A DNA stretch of 60,000 bases from Symbiodinium natans. Its lineage: Eukaryota; Sar; Dinophyceae; Suessiales; Symbiodiniaceae. Numbering within the stretch: position 1 is the stretch's first letter; each line of letters opens with the position of its first letter. Both the position numbers and the translations under genes were made by a program. The notes under the pieces are model-generated. The model was not told where the DNA came from. It searched no databases and saw only the letters and a program-made list of their open reading frames with translations. The stretch is from contig CAJNDS010002457.1 of the NCBI GenBank assembly GCA_905221605.1, forward strand, positions 761,501 to 821,500, read 5' to 3'. Shown here one piece after another: positions 21,056-30,990 of this stretch.

Positions 21056-21489
21056 GTGGTTGTTATTTTCCCCCCCCCCGTCCTCTGCAAGTTACGGCTT
21101 CTTCTTCTTATTATTATTCTTCTTCTTCTGGCAAGACGGGGCCCCAGATTTTGTTTTTTCAAAACCTGCCGGCTTTAGGGTTTATGGTTTTACTTTTTAC
21201 ACACGGTGCAAGGTATTCGGTAAGCTAGGCCGAGGTTACAGTCCCAGGCGAGGGTAGAGGGATCCTACTAGAAAGGGCATGAAGGGCGAGCCTATGTTAT
21301 TGCAGCCCACCCCTATCTGGTCCAAGGTATTACTACTACCCCGACATTTGGAAGAATGCCGCTTGCTTGCAGAAAGCACATCCGGCAACCCAGGAACCCT
21401 TACACCCAAATGGGCTCGAAACCCTGAATCCCAAGCCCCTCCCGAACACGAAGCCATGGGAGACCCACATGCACAAACTTCCATCTCAG

Positions 21490-21901
21490 CGCAGAAGCTT
21501 CGGTTTAAGCCTCGGACGGCGGCTTGAGAAGGTAGCCTACGACGACTTTGTGGTACTTTACCGTAACTTTAGATCCTTACCCTTTTTGGGTTTATTGGGT
21601 TTCTTAATAAGGCAGCTAAAAGTTTAATTTATAGCTGCCCTCCTGAGTGTAGCCTAAGACGAGACCTTCAACCCTTCCCTGGCGGATAGTGTAGCCCATC
21701 TCCAGCCGCAATGCCTGAAGTCGAAACCATTCTGCGCTCCCTACAAGAAGGGGTCCCCCCTCCCCCTAGTTATAAGTAGAGTTATGAGGACCCTGGATTG
21801 GGTTATAAGGATCCTCTCTTAGGTTATAAGTCCCTCAGCTATAGTTGCAAGGCAGCCCCTCCTTGTAGACATGCAACGAAGGCTGCAGATCAACTCCGGC
21901 G
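21490..21901 (+). CDS. Three consecutive exons, unknown protein
   Basis: 21490-21531 (RRSFGLSLGRRLEK), 21664-21746 (TFNPSLADSVAHLQPQCLKS...) and 21869-21901 (TCNEGCRSTPA). The first intron is a complete E10 element, GT-AG and phase 0. The second is an E1 element ending CCTTGTAG. Coding quality is good, family unknown. Confidence 0.5.
21532..21663. mobile_element. E10 element as intron, 15-bp terminal direct repeats
   Basis: GTAGCCTACGACGAC at the start and GTAGCCTAAGACGAG at the end look like a target duplication. The interior is almost identical to 40871-40985 and related to 44098-44195. Confidence 0.65.
21741..21868. mobile_element. E1 element
   Basis: AAGAAGGGGTCCCCCC ... GCAGCCCCTCCTTGTAG, lying between two exons. 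Confidence 0.65.
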
Positions 21902-21927
21902 GTTTGAGTGAAGGATTATGGGGTCCT

Positions 21928-22043
21928 TAAAGGGGGGGGAGGGGGGTTCATGGGGGGTAGGTACCTAGGGAATCTTAGGGAGCCTTAAGGAGCTGTGGGG
22001 AACCGTAGGTTACATACCCCCCTGGAACCCCCCTCCCTTAAGA
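21928..22043. mobile_element. E19 hairpin element
   Basis: AAGGGGGGGGAGGGGGGTTC ... GAACCCCCCTCCCTT: inverted repeat arms of about 28 bp around 60 bp. Confidence 0.55.
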
Positions 22044-22083
22044 ACCCTAGAAAAGGATGTCACAATCCAGTACCCTTGCTCCT

Positions 22084-22384
22084 ACGATTCGAAGAAGCAC
22101 TGGCCACGTGGCAAGAAGCACTGGGAGGTGTAGATTAAGGGTTTGGGTTTAGGGTTTAGGGCTTAGAGAGTTGCATGTCCTCGCAATCTGTGCGTTATAG
22201 AGAGATGGGTGGCATTCTTGCAGAGTCTGGGGTCGCATTCTGTGATGTGGGGTTGTTGGGGGGTGGGCTTGGTTGGCGTTCCGATTCCCGGAAGTGCGGC
22301 ACGCAGTCGGCTATGGCAGAAAAAGCAATCTAGCCATGGTTGGAGTTCTAGAGCCATAGAGGCTCCGTCAGGCTTGCTCCCACA
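22084..22384 (+). CDS. Two possible exons, unknown
   Basis: 22084-22129 reads FEEALATWQEALG before GTGTAG. 22224-22384 (TTGCAG acceptor) is open for 50 codons up to an E1 element (22383-22475). Weak composition. Confidence 0.35.
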
Positions 22385-22651
22385 AGGAGGGGCCCCCCTT
22401 ACTAGACTTATAACCTAAGACAGGACCCCTATGGTCCTTATATCTCTACTTACAACTGGGGGGGCCCCTTCTTCTAGAGTCTACAGCTCCGCCCGCCAGT
22501 ACCGCTCTCAGAGTAAACCCCAAACCCTATGCGCTCCCCCCTCAGACCATAACGTAAACCCCCTAAACCCACTCCTTCGTCCCTAAACCCTAAACCCTAA
22601 ACCCTAAACCCTAAACCCTAAACCCTAAACCCTAAACCCTCTGGTTGCTAG

Positions 22652-22984
22652 GTTGCACCGTCATTCCTCCCCTGCCCGTAATGACTTCTGAAGCGCGAAC
22701 ATGGCATCGTGGAGACGTACTGAGTCGTATCACCAATCAAGTAGTGTCACCGAATTGGCTAGCTGGATATGCTGGTATCACCTTGTCGACCTTGGCCATA
22801 TGAGCCGGGAGGGCTAGTATCAGGATTCTGGGACAGTGTGTGCCTCGCCTGGCTTGTCCGAGTGTGAGCGATTAAACCCTAAACCCTATAAAACCATGTT
22901 AGCACCCAAGGCGGGGACCTCACGGTCGCTCGTGGCTCGCTTCCTTTGTCGGGTCCCCGACGCACTGCTCCAGGCGCCTGTCCC
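22652..22984 (+). CDS. Two exons, unknown
   Basis: 22652-22803 (TTGCTAG acceptor) reads CTVIPPLPVMTSEARTWHRG then DVLSRITNQVVSPNWLAGYA and reaches TGA. 22911-22984 (CCCAAG acceptor) reads AGTSRSLVARFLCRVPDALL with a strong GTAAGG donor. Confidence 0.5.
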
Positions 22985-23222
22985 GTAAGGGGGTCGGGGG
23001 GGGGGGGGGGGTTGAGGGTTTAGGCTTTAGGGTTTAGGGGAGGAAAAGGGGGTTCAGGATTTGAGGGTATACAGGGGTATACAGGGGTTTTAAGGGCTTA
23101 TAGGGCTCTATCAGGATTAGATGGGTTTAGGATTCAGGTTTATAGGGTGTTGTGGTTAGGGCTCTGGGGGTCCCGTAGGACTTGCTACCTGCTCAAGAGC
23201 GGGGGTTGTAAGCCCACTTATA

Positions 23223-23319
23223 ATATAATTCCTAAAAATGGGCCATATATAGTTTTGCCTAAGTATGATTCATATAATTCCTAAGAATGGGCCATATATA
23301 GTTTTGCCTAAGTATGATT
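23223..23319 (+). repeat. 48-bp tandem duplication
   Basis: Two near-identical copies of ATATAATTCCTAARAATGGG... with one or two differences. Confidence 0.9.
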
Positions 23320-23439
23320 AACACAAACACAGTAAGTGCCGTCCTCCAAGTAGGGTTGGAGAGGGCGAGGCTGTTACGGCTTAGTTTCTACCATCATGGC
23401 ATCGGCCTCAGTACAGGTTCAGGCAAGAGCTTAGGTTTC

Positions 23440-23615
23440 CCTAAACCCCAAACCCCAAACCCTAAACCCTAAACCCTAAACCCTAAACCCTAAACCCTAA
23501 ACCCTAAACCCCAGACCCTAAACCCTAAACCCTAAACCCTAAACCCTAAACCCTAAACCCTAAACCCTAAACCCTAAACCCTAAACCCTAAACCCTAAAC
23601 CCTAAACCCTAAACG
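23440..23615 (+). repeat. Large CCCTAAA array (about 24 units)
   Basis: Nearly perfect, with CCCCAAA/CCCCAGA at two places. It lies upstream of the exon at 23659. Confidence 0.95.
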
Positions 23616-23658
23616 GTTTCGGGTTTACTGTACAGGGGATACAGTTGGGGGCTTCCAG

Positions 23659-23727
23659 GGAGCTCAGACGAGCCTTGGGGGCGTTGACAAGCACATCGCG
23701 GACGTTACGCCAGCGTGGGCCACATGT
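23659..23727 (+). CDS. Exon, unknown
   Basis: CTTCCAG acceptor, GAQTSLGGVDKHIADVTPAW, then an unclear donor. Confidence 0.45.
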
Positions 23728-24272
23728 CTCCCTAAACGCTAAACCCTAAACCTAAACCCTAAACCCTAAACTAGGGGTTTGGGGTGCAGCGTTTAGGGTT
23801 CAAACTTTCGGGGTTCTCCATTCTTGGGCATTTTTTCTGGCCGGCGCTCCGAGCCTGGATTCTAAGACTGCAAGGATTTAAGGGGAAACCCGAAACCCTA
23901 AACCCTAAACCCTAAACCCTCCACCGTATAAATGTCAAAGCTTTCTCTGGCACCTGCCAGTCGAAGCTTCCGCATCAGTCAGAGGCTGTTTAGGGTTTAG
24001 GGTTTAGGGTGGAACATGACCCGGCGAGATTAGTCCCCTTGCTGCCTTACCAATGTCTAGACGAAGCTGAAGCGCAGTCAGTTCACAAACTCCTGCTTTC
24101 GAGTGCCTCAAGCCCACACCAGAACCTAAGCCCTCTAAACCCTGAAATGAACCTGGATAAACCTAAACCCCAACCCTGAACCCTAAACCCTAAGCCCTAA
24201 ACCCTAAGCCCTAAACCCTAAACCCTAAACCCCTTAATAAGCCTTAAAGGGTAAGCCCAACCTCGGAAACAG

Positions 24273-24368
24273 GCAAGATCTGCTGGAGCGTTGGCAGGGC
24301 AGGGAGGGCTCCAGGATCAAGGCCGCCTCGCATACGATTTCTTTTGGCCTTGCTGGCTGCTCTTGGCA
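24273..24368 (+). CDS. Exon joined to a TTTAGGG array at its donor
   Basis: GGAAACAG acceptor, 96 nt, ending at ...CTTGGCA directly before GTTTAGGG. Two frames are open; the more protein-like reads QDLLERWQGREGSRIKAASH. CCCTAAA lies upstream at 24160-24235. Confidence 0.5.
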
Positions 24369-24510
24369 GTTTAGGGTTTAGGGTTTAGGGTTTAGGGTTT
24401 AGGGTTCAGGGTTTAGGGTTTAGGGTTTAGGGTTTAGGGTTTAGGGTTTAGGGTTCAGGGTCCAGGGTCCAGGGTCCAGGGTCCAGGGTTCAGGGTTCAG
24501 GGTTTAGCGT
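24369..24510 (+). repeat. TTTAGGG array with GGTCCAG variants
   Basis: Canonical units, then five GGTCCAG/GGTTCAG units. Its first two bases would be the GT donor of the exon before it. Confidence 0.9.
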
Positions 24511-24589
24511 ACCCTTTTGCTCTGTTGGGGTTCCTGGTTCCCCTGTAAACGTAGCCAACCCCCAACAAAGGGCACCCTGAGGCCCTGAC

Positions 24590-24720
24590 GAACATCTGGC
24601 GATATCCCCCTTGGGACTTATTTTCTATTTTTGCTTGTAGAAAACCCAAGAGTAGATTAGGCATTCTTTTTTTTAGTAAGGTTCTAAGGGGAGTATAGCT
24701 GGTCCCTGGGCTACCTACCA
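24590..24720. mobile_element. E12 element
   Basis: CCCTTGGGACTTATTTTC ... AACCCAAGAGTAGATTA ... AAGGTTCTAAGGGGAGTATA. It matches 39738-39836 inside the 2-hydroxyacid dehydrogenase gene. Confidence 0.5.
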
Positions 24721-25087
24721 AGTGCTGGTACGGAAATATTCGGGCCCCCAGTAGCTCAAAGCCACTTATATAATCCTGGCAGGAACCCGAGGAAGCGAAC
24801 TCCAGAATGTCCCACTAGGAAGTAAGTTGAGGGTTTAGGGTTTTTTTGGGGTTCGTACGTAGCATCCACTTCAAGGGGTAAGCTTTCCTTGTAAGTCGAC
24901 AATCTCAAGGTCGAAGTCCTCAGGTAGTCACTCGGTTCTTTACACATACATGCATATGCATACATATGTATATATGAATGCATATATATATATATGTATA
25001 TCCGTGTTTCTGGTAAATGTATGTTATATGTTGTCATTCCTCATGAAATTCAAGTAGCTGGTGTTGGCATATTTCGCATACCAAAAG

Positions 25088-26248
25088 AGCAACTTGCTTT
25101 GGAGGTGATCCCGACGGTCTACACCGAGGGCCTCTACTCGGAGATCCTCCAGAAGAGCCGCTACTGCCTCCTGCCAGATACAAGGCCCTGAAGCCGCAGA
25201 CCCGACCAGTAAGGGCCCCTTTTAGGGTTTAGGGTTTAGGGTTTAGGGTTTAGGGTTTAGGGTCATGCTTTTGTGCAATCTCAGGGGACTTGTCATATAA
25301 CCTAAGTCAGAAGACTTACAACCCAACTTAGGGCCCGTGATACCTGTACTTCTAACCAGGCGAGGGCCCTCCTTGTAGACTTGCTCGCCCATCGCCAACC
25401 CCCTCCCGCCCCCCTCGCCCCCCCCCATCTCCCCACAACCTCCTAGGGCTAGAGCCCTAAACTCTAAACCCTGTAGGGCTTCTGGGGTCCCTAAACCCTA
25501 AACCCTAAACCCTAAACCCTAAACCCTAAACCCTAAACCCTAAACCGTAGGTCTGGTCTTGGATGGCCACTATCCGTGGACGATCCGCTACCTCGACGTC
25601 CTTCAGCACGGAGCCGCAACTTTAACCGAGGGGTTTAGGGTTTAGGGTTTAGGGTTTAGGGGAGGTTGTGCAAGCTTTTTGAATGCATGCCAAGAGCTAA
25701 TTACTGGATAATCGGGCTTGAAATCTGCGATGCTGGGAAACTAAAGTAATCGCGAAACAAACATCAGGGCTTAGGGTTTAGGGTTAAAGTTGAAGGTTGT
25801 AAGCAGCACGGATCTCTGCAAACCTTCCTGAGATCCTAAACCCTAAACCCTAAACCCTAAACCCCAAACCCCAAACCCCAAACCCTGCCCATGAAGGATG
25901 CGTGCCAGTGGTGGTGTCGCTGTCTTGGCACCCGCCACTCCACCGATTGCTCGACTGGCAGAGCGCCATCGAGCCTCCTCTTGGAAATTACGAGTTGGGA
26001 TGTTCCCACTTATACTAAACCCTTTTAGGGTTTAGGGTTTAAGGTTTAGGGTTTAGGGCTTACAGTCCTTAATAGGGATTATAGTACCCCTCAATTATAA
26101 TCCCTATTAAGGGTTGTTAGTGTAAGGGGGAAGATCAGCACACCTAGCAAACTCTGCAACATCAAGACACCCCAAAGCTCTTGCAATCTTTCAGCTCTAC
26201 CCCGTGCGCGTTGTAATACCACATGCACGACTCGCTCATATGTTATAA
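25088..26248 (+). CDS. Exostosin-like (GT47) glycosyltransferase, C-terminal exons
   Basis: Four exons: about 25088-25168 (VYTEGLYSEILQKSRYCLLP), 25551-25610 (LVLDGHYPWTIRYLDVLQHG), 25897-25993 (CVPVVVSLSWHPPLHRLLDW, then QSAIEPPLGNYE) and 26134-26248 (ending RVVIPHARLAHML, stop TAA). The order S-x-Y-C-L-x-P / PW-x-x-R / HGCVPVVVS / LDW matches the exostosin domain (CL.P.G...R...A...GC.PV...D....PF...LDW). Exostosin-type enzymes are Golgi glycosyltransferases. Phase is kept at 25610/25897 (GA donor) and at 25993/26134, where the intron is an E2 element. The donor of the first exon is unresolved; it may start further upstream, near 25055. Family inferred from motifs only. Confidence 0.65.
25283..25380. 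mobile_element. E1 element inside the exostosin-like gene
   Basis: GGACTTGTCATATAACCTAAG ... GCGAGGGCCCTCCTTGTAG, followed by a Pro-rich open stretch (25379-25460) that may be an exon of uncertain use. Confidence 0.55.
25994..26133 (+). mobile_element. E2 element as intron, carrying a telomere-like insertion
   Basis: GTTGGGATGTTCCC ... AAGGGGGAAG, spliced in phase between two exostosin exons. The left arm is interrupted after TATACTAA by TTTAGGG units (26019-26062), and the arm continues with CAGTCCTTAAT. Confidence 0.75.
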
Positions 26249-26261
26249 ATATAAAACATAT

Positions 26262-26335
26262 ATATATATATAGATATATACTTCTATGTATGTATGTATA
26301 CATACATATGTATATATATATATATATATATAGAT
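26262..26335. repeat. (TA)n microsatellite with TATG/TACA
   Basis: Directly downstream of the exostosin-like stop codon. Confidence 0.9.
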
Positions 26336-26457
26336 GTTCCCGACGGAATGGATCGTGACTTTTCGGGATTCATAAGGGAACTAATTCTCACCCGAAACCC
26401 TAACCCGCAAGCCCTAGCAAAGGACATGGCCTAGTGCGGTCCATTCTAGGGCCGCAG

Positions 26458-26759
26458 GCTCACGGTCGGGGCTTACCCCGTACCATTAGAGCGCGACCTT
26501 GCCTCTTGTCCCCGCCACATGTGCGTGCAAGATGTTCTTGCCTATGTCACGTCATCTCCATTGGATACATATATATATATATGCATAGTTACTGTCATTT
26601 TACTTATATCTATCTGTGTATGTGTATCTGCATATGTATTTTCTCTAGCTCTTGGCACTGCACTGCATGCTTGCAAGCCCTCCGCTGCAGGACGGTCGAG
26701 GGTTTCCAACCATCCTGCTACATCCTGACCTGGTGCCTTCGTTGGATGCCCCTTGACTT
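26458..26759 (+). CDS. Two possible exons, unknown
   Basis: 26458-26545 (GGCCGCAG acceptor) reads LTVGAYPVPLERDLASCPRH. 26664-26759 reads LRCRTVEGFQPSCYILTWCL and ends at GTTAGGG, the start of a telomere-like block. A (TA)n tract lies between them. Confidence 0.4.
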
Positions 26760-26796
26760 GTTAGGGTTTAGGGTTTAGGGTTAGACACGGACTGGG

Positions 26797-26881
26797 ATGT
26801 GTCCCCTGCTACTAGCAGTCCTGAATAGGGAGTACTATAATCCCTATTTAGGACTGTTAGTAGAAGGGTGAACGTCCCAAG
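26797..26881. mobile_element. E2 element
   Basis: CTGCTACTAGCAGTCC ... GGACTGTTAGTAGAAGG ... GAACGTCCCAAG. Confidence 0.6.
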
Positions 26882-27222
26882 ACACGAAGCTTTTGCTGGA
26901 GCGCACAGGGCCCCACTCCTGATTATATGCCCTACAGGTCATTCTGGCTGCCATCGATGAGGGTCTTTGGCTGCGAATGCAGGACTCTTGTGCGAAATCT
27001 GCTGCTGTGGTACAGTAAATTTCACAAGTTTCAGTAGATTCTCTGTGGCGACTACCGGAATGCTTTGGAACCCTAAACCCTAAACCCTAAACCCTAAACC
27101 CGGAGGATGCCACCTTGAACCTGGCACGGCTCCTTGACCCCCGGTGCCTTTGCATGCTGTTGGGCTGCTGTTGGGGCTGCCGAATGGCTGGGGTCCGCCT
27201 GTTCCTGCGTGCAGGGATTTAG
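26882..27222 (+). CDS. Three exons, unknown protein
   Basis: 26882-26909 follows an E2 element (TKLLLERTG). 26938-27018 (CCTACAG acceptor) reads VILAAIDEGLWLRMQDSCAK and ends in TAA. 27106-27222 reads DATLNLARLLDPRCLCMLLG then CCWGCRMAGVRLFLRAG. They may belong to two genes. Confidence 0.5.
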
Positions 27223-27311
27223 GGTTTAGGGTTTAGGGTTTAGGGTGGGAATGGATTAGGGTTTAGAAGGTTTGAGTTTTAGGGTGTTGGATTGTGGGGC
27301 CTGATTCTAAC

Positions 27312-27530
27312 AGAGTATTCTTGAACCTGAGCAAAGCTCAGTTGAAAGGGTCCATCTTGCTTGAGGTACTCCTGGACTCCCAATGCCATCCTGGCTGAGA
27401 TCTTTCTATCCATTCTCTCGCGGTCATCTTCAACGTCATAGCCCTGGCGGCTGCGGCTCTTGCAGATGACGCAACCTCACTCTTCGGTTCTTTCATGGCC
27501 ACAGTGGATCACCTCCTCGGAACTGACCTC
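27312..27530 (-). CDS. Minus-strand open stretch with one in-frame TGA
   Basis: The minus frame reads EVSSEEVIHCGHERTEE, TGA, then GCVICKSRSRQGYDVEDDRE and continues to YLKQDGPFQLSFAQVQEYS, with AG acceptors and a GTTAGA donor. On the plus strand 27400-27608 is equally open (HSLAVIFNVIALAAAALADD...). I cannot decide which strand is coding. Confidence 0.35.
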
Positions 27531-27550
27531 CTGCAGCGGCTCCTTAGATC

Positions 27551-27841
27551 TCCTCACTTAACACGACTAACACCGGTGACGAGCCCCCTCCTCCCCCCCC
27601 TCCGGCCGACATGCTGAAGAAGATTCCCCCAGTGCCGGGACGATTCCGCATGTTCCGAATGCACAGCCCGATCAATCTGAATGCCGGAACAGGCCATGCC
27701 CGAAGCGCGCTGAATGCTGCACGCGCTCAGAGCCCTCCTGCAACATGCCAGCGCCGTGGTCTCTGTCGGAGGGAGTTGGCCTCAAGACCACGGGAAGTGA
27801 AGATCAAGCTTGAATCAAGCTTTTGGAATCATCGATCTTGA
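27551..27841 (+). CDS. Large terminal exon, unknown protein
   Basis: TCCTTAG acceptor, 96 open codons to TGA. A Pro run (DEPPPPPPPADMLKKIPPVP) is followed by a basic region (ELASRPREVKIKLESSFWNH). One of the longest exons in the window; no family recognised. Confidence 0.5.
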   Translation, partial: SSLNTTNTGDEPPPPPPPADMLKKIPPVPGRFRMFRMHSPINLNAGTGHARSALNAARAQSPPATCQRRGLCRRELASRPREVKIKLESSFWNHRS

Positions 27842-27939
27842 ACTTTGCACTTGAAAAAAGGGGCTATCTTCGAGCCTGTAGCCCTCAACGGGCTCATAGT
27901 TCATATACCTTCATAGGGATTATAGGTGTACAGGGTATA

Positions 27940-28140
27940 CAAGAAGTGGCCGCCCTAGATAGAAGTAGACTTACAGAGGATCCTGAATTGCTTGGTAGCT
28001 GAGTGAGCACACTTTACACTTTTGGTACACTTTTTCGGGGGCTTATGAACTCAGCAACTAAGACTGGGTTATGAGTCTTCTATCTTGGGTTAGAAGTCCC
28101 TTCACTATAGTTAGTATAGTAGGCCCCTCCTTGTATGGCC
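27940..28140. mobile_element. E1 element with E3 nested inside
   Basis: The E1 interior (AGAAGTAGACTTACAGAGGA ... GGGTTATGAGTCTTCTATC ... CCCTCCTTGTA) is split by a complete E3 (27991-28062). Confidence 0.65.
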
Positions 28141-28420
28141 CCAATTCCAGGGTGCATTTCCGTCTCCAAGGATCCCTAAACCCTGGACCCTAAACCCTAA
28201 ACCCTAAACTCAGGGCGCCGGCCTGCGTCTCTGTTGTTCATGTGCCCGAAAAGCCCCATATATACATGCACACATAATACTTACATACCTACATACATAC
28301 ATACACATACGTATTTGTGTTTTCTGTTTACCTATTCATAACAAATGTATGTGTATATATATATATATATGCGTGCCCGAAGCCCTATGAACGTGCCCTG
28401 AACTCCCCAAACCGCAACAG

Positions 28421-28757
28421 CCTTTCACCGACGAAGTTTGGAGTCCGCGAGTTACTTAAACCCTAAACCCTGAACCTTAAACCCTAAACCCTAAACCCTA
28501 AAACCTAAACCCTAAACCCTAAACCCTAGTTAGAGGCACCGCCGGCCGGTCCGGCTGCTCCCGAGGGCGAGAAGGCGAAGATGACATGCAGGGTTTAGGA
28601 TTTAGGGTTTAGGCTTTGGGCTTGGGGTTGAGGGTTTAGGGTCCTTGTTGCAAAAGAGTTTTGGTTTTTAGGGTTTTTACCCGAATGCCCCAAAGGGGAT
28701 TCCTGCTCAGCTTGCGTTGCCAAGGCCTCCCCTGCGCCCTCGTCTGGGGCCTCGGCG
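28421..28757 (+). CDS. Three small exons, Ala/Pro-rich protein
   Basis: 28421-28450 (PFTDEVWSPR), 28536-28592 (APPAGPAAPEGEKAKMTCR, donor GTTTAG of a TTTAGGG block) and about 28697-28757 (DSCSACVAKASPAPSSGASA or another frame). A low-complexity linker is likely. Confidence 0.45.
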
Positions 28758-29454
28758 GTTTTTTTTTGACAAGCCGCGGGGTTTAGGGTTTAGGGTTTAG
28801 GGTTTAGGGTTTAGGGTTTAGGGTTTAGGGTTTAGGGTTTAGGGTTTAGGAGCCCCGGCTTCAAACTCACAGCCCAAGGGATTTAGGGTTTGAGGGTTTA
28901 GCGTTTAGGGTTCAAAAATAAAGACCTTGAGGGTTTTAGGGATTTAGGGTTTCGGGTTTCAGGGTTTAGAGTTTAGGGTCTTAGGCCTCACAGGCCTTTA
29001 GGGTTTAGGGTTGAGGGCTTTAGGGCGTTTAGGGTTTTATAGGTGTGCCTGCGTTTGAGGGTTTAGATTTGAAGGTTTAGGCTTTCTTGGGGTTTGAGTG
29101 TTGAGAGCTAAGGGTTTGAGGGTTTAGGGTGTTAGGGTTTAGGGTCTTCGGGTTCAGAGAATCCTAATGAAGCCCTAGACTTGAGGGTTGAACCTAAAAG
29201 CACCAAAACGCCATAAAAAATGACGACACACCTTGTTAGGAGCCCTTCACCTGAACGACAAAAGCCATACACTTAAGCTTAGACGCCCCGAGAAAGCCCC
29301 CGACCTTATCACCCTAAATCCTTATCCCCTAAACCTCGCCCCAGTCTAAGGTGTCCTAAATGCCCCCACTCTTCACCCCACACCCCAACTCCTAAACCTC
29401 AAGCCCCAAACCCTAAATGCAGCAGTGTGGTTGCGAGGCGCTTCCAAGTCAACC

Positions 29455-29602
29455 CTAAACTCTAAACCCCGAAACCCCTAAACCCCTAAACCCTAAACCC
29501 CTAAACCCTTAAACCCTAAACACCTAAACCCCTAAACCCCTAAACCCCTAAACCCCTAAACCCCTAAACCCCTAAACCCCTAAACCCTAAACCCCTAAAC
29601 CC
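29455..29602 (+). repeat. CCCCTAAA octamer-variant array
   Basis: Mostly the 8-mer CCCCTAAA, an array-specific variant. Region 28860-29410 before it is degenerate TTTAGGG and AC-rich, with no exon seen. Confidence 0.9.
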
Positions 29603-29604
29603 TG

Positions 29605-29937
29605 TTCCTTCCTGGTGCTCTTGAGGCCCTCGGATCAAGGAGCCAGCAGCAGCTCAGGTGCGGAGTTCCAGGGATTTATGGTTGAGGGCGAGCTTGCGAG
29701 AGAGAGAGAGAGCAATGTATTAAAAGCAAAAAAATATCATACATATATATATATATATATGTATACATGTACATGTATGTTTCTTTGTTTATGTGTTTTT
29801 GTTTGTTTTATTTCTTTATTCTTCACGGCCTTTCCCCCTAGTGATAGTAGAGTCTGAACATTGCCCACAGATGATGACAAGGATTGTGGCAGCAAGCGCC
29901 ATGGATGAAGTCGGGGAAGAAGCCCACCTTGAAACCT
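29605..29937 (+). CDS. Two exons, unknown
   Basis: 29615-29700 reads LLRPSDQGASSSSGAEFQGF before a short GA tract. 29871-29937 (GCCCACAG acceptor) reads MMTRIVAASAMDEVGEEAHL, donor GTATAG. Confidence 0.45.
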
Positions 29938-30121
29938 GTATAGGGTTTAGGGTTTAGGGTTTATCAGGCTGTGCAAGCAGCTGCTTTTTCTGGCATTCCC
30001 CACCCAGCCCATATGGAAAAAAATGGTTTGGGCTTTAGGGTTTAGGGTTTAGGAGGGTGTAGGGTTTGAGGGTTAGAATTTGCTTTGCATTGCCGACCTG
30101 AGACCCCCGGAATCAAAAAAG

Positions 30122-30479
30122 GGAGAACTCCTTGGAAGGCTCGGCGGCAACGCCAGCAGAGGAGCCTGCATTATATGAGGGGTCAGCTTGTTTTCAGTCA
30201 GGGCATCCGTAAGAATTTCATGATTCATACGGCTTCCTCTACCAAAAAGGACCCTTATTCAGAATATCTCCACACTCCAGACCCTAAACCCTACACCCTC
30301 AACCTTCAACCCTCAACCCTGAACCCTAAACCCTAAACCCTCAACCCTAAACCCTAAACCCCAAACCCTAAACCCTAGCATGCCGTCTCCTCACGGAGGA
30401 GCCCTCTGAGCCAGCAGTGATTGCCATGCTCGAGAACCCGGCGGAGGATGCCATGCCCGGAGACCCAGAAGGGCCAAGG
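30122..30479 (+). CDS. Two exons of an acidic Pro/Glu-rich protein
   Basis: 30122-30208 (ENSLEGSAATPAEEPALYEG, donor GTAAGA) and 30379-30479 (CCCTAG acceptor at the end of a CCCTAAA array; CRLLTEEPSEPAVIAMLENP, donor GTTTTAG). Phases do not join directly, so an exon is probably missing between them. Confidence 0.55.
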
Positions 30480-30723
30480 GTTTTAGGGTTTAGGGTTTGG
30501 GGTTTAGGGTTTAGGGCTAAACCCTTAAGCTTAAATCTATCCAGGCTTTAGGGTTTCGGGTTTAGGGTTTCGGTATCTTTGTACCACAAACAAGGTGCAC
30601 ACTTCCCCCAAGAATTCAGCCTTTTTTTAAGGGGCTGTAGGATCCCCTCTAGAAGTAGCCAACCTCTCAAAAAAACGGGGCATCCTTATTGCGTTCCCCC
30701 AATCCCGAACCCCAAACCCCAAG

Positions 30724-30972
30724 GCTCCCTCAAGAGGGGCGACGTAGGCTTGGTGAGTGCTGCATTGCGTCTCTGAGGATTTGCAGCGACAAGGCAGGAT
30801 TCCTAAGCCCTAGACCCTCAACCCTAAACCAGACTAGCCCTAAACCCTAAACCCTAAACCCTAAACCCTAAACCCTAAACCCTAACCCTAAACCCTAAAC
30901 CCTAAACCCTTTCAGGTCGGTGTCAGTACGCTGACGAATATGAACAACTCCTACTTTTCAGACAGCACTTAA
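30724..30972 (+). CDS. Micro-exon and terminal exon, unknown
   Basis: 30724-30752 (SLKRGDVGL, perfect GTGAGT donor) and 30916-30972 (TTTCAG acceptor, VGVSTLTNMNNSYFSDST, stop TAA), with a CCCTAAA array (30838-30912) before the latter. Confidence 0.45.
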
Positions 30973-30990
30973 AGCCCCTGAGCCCTAAAC

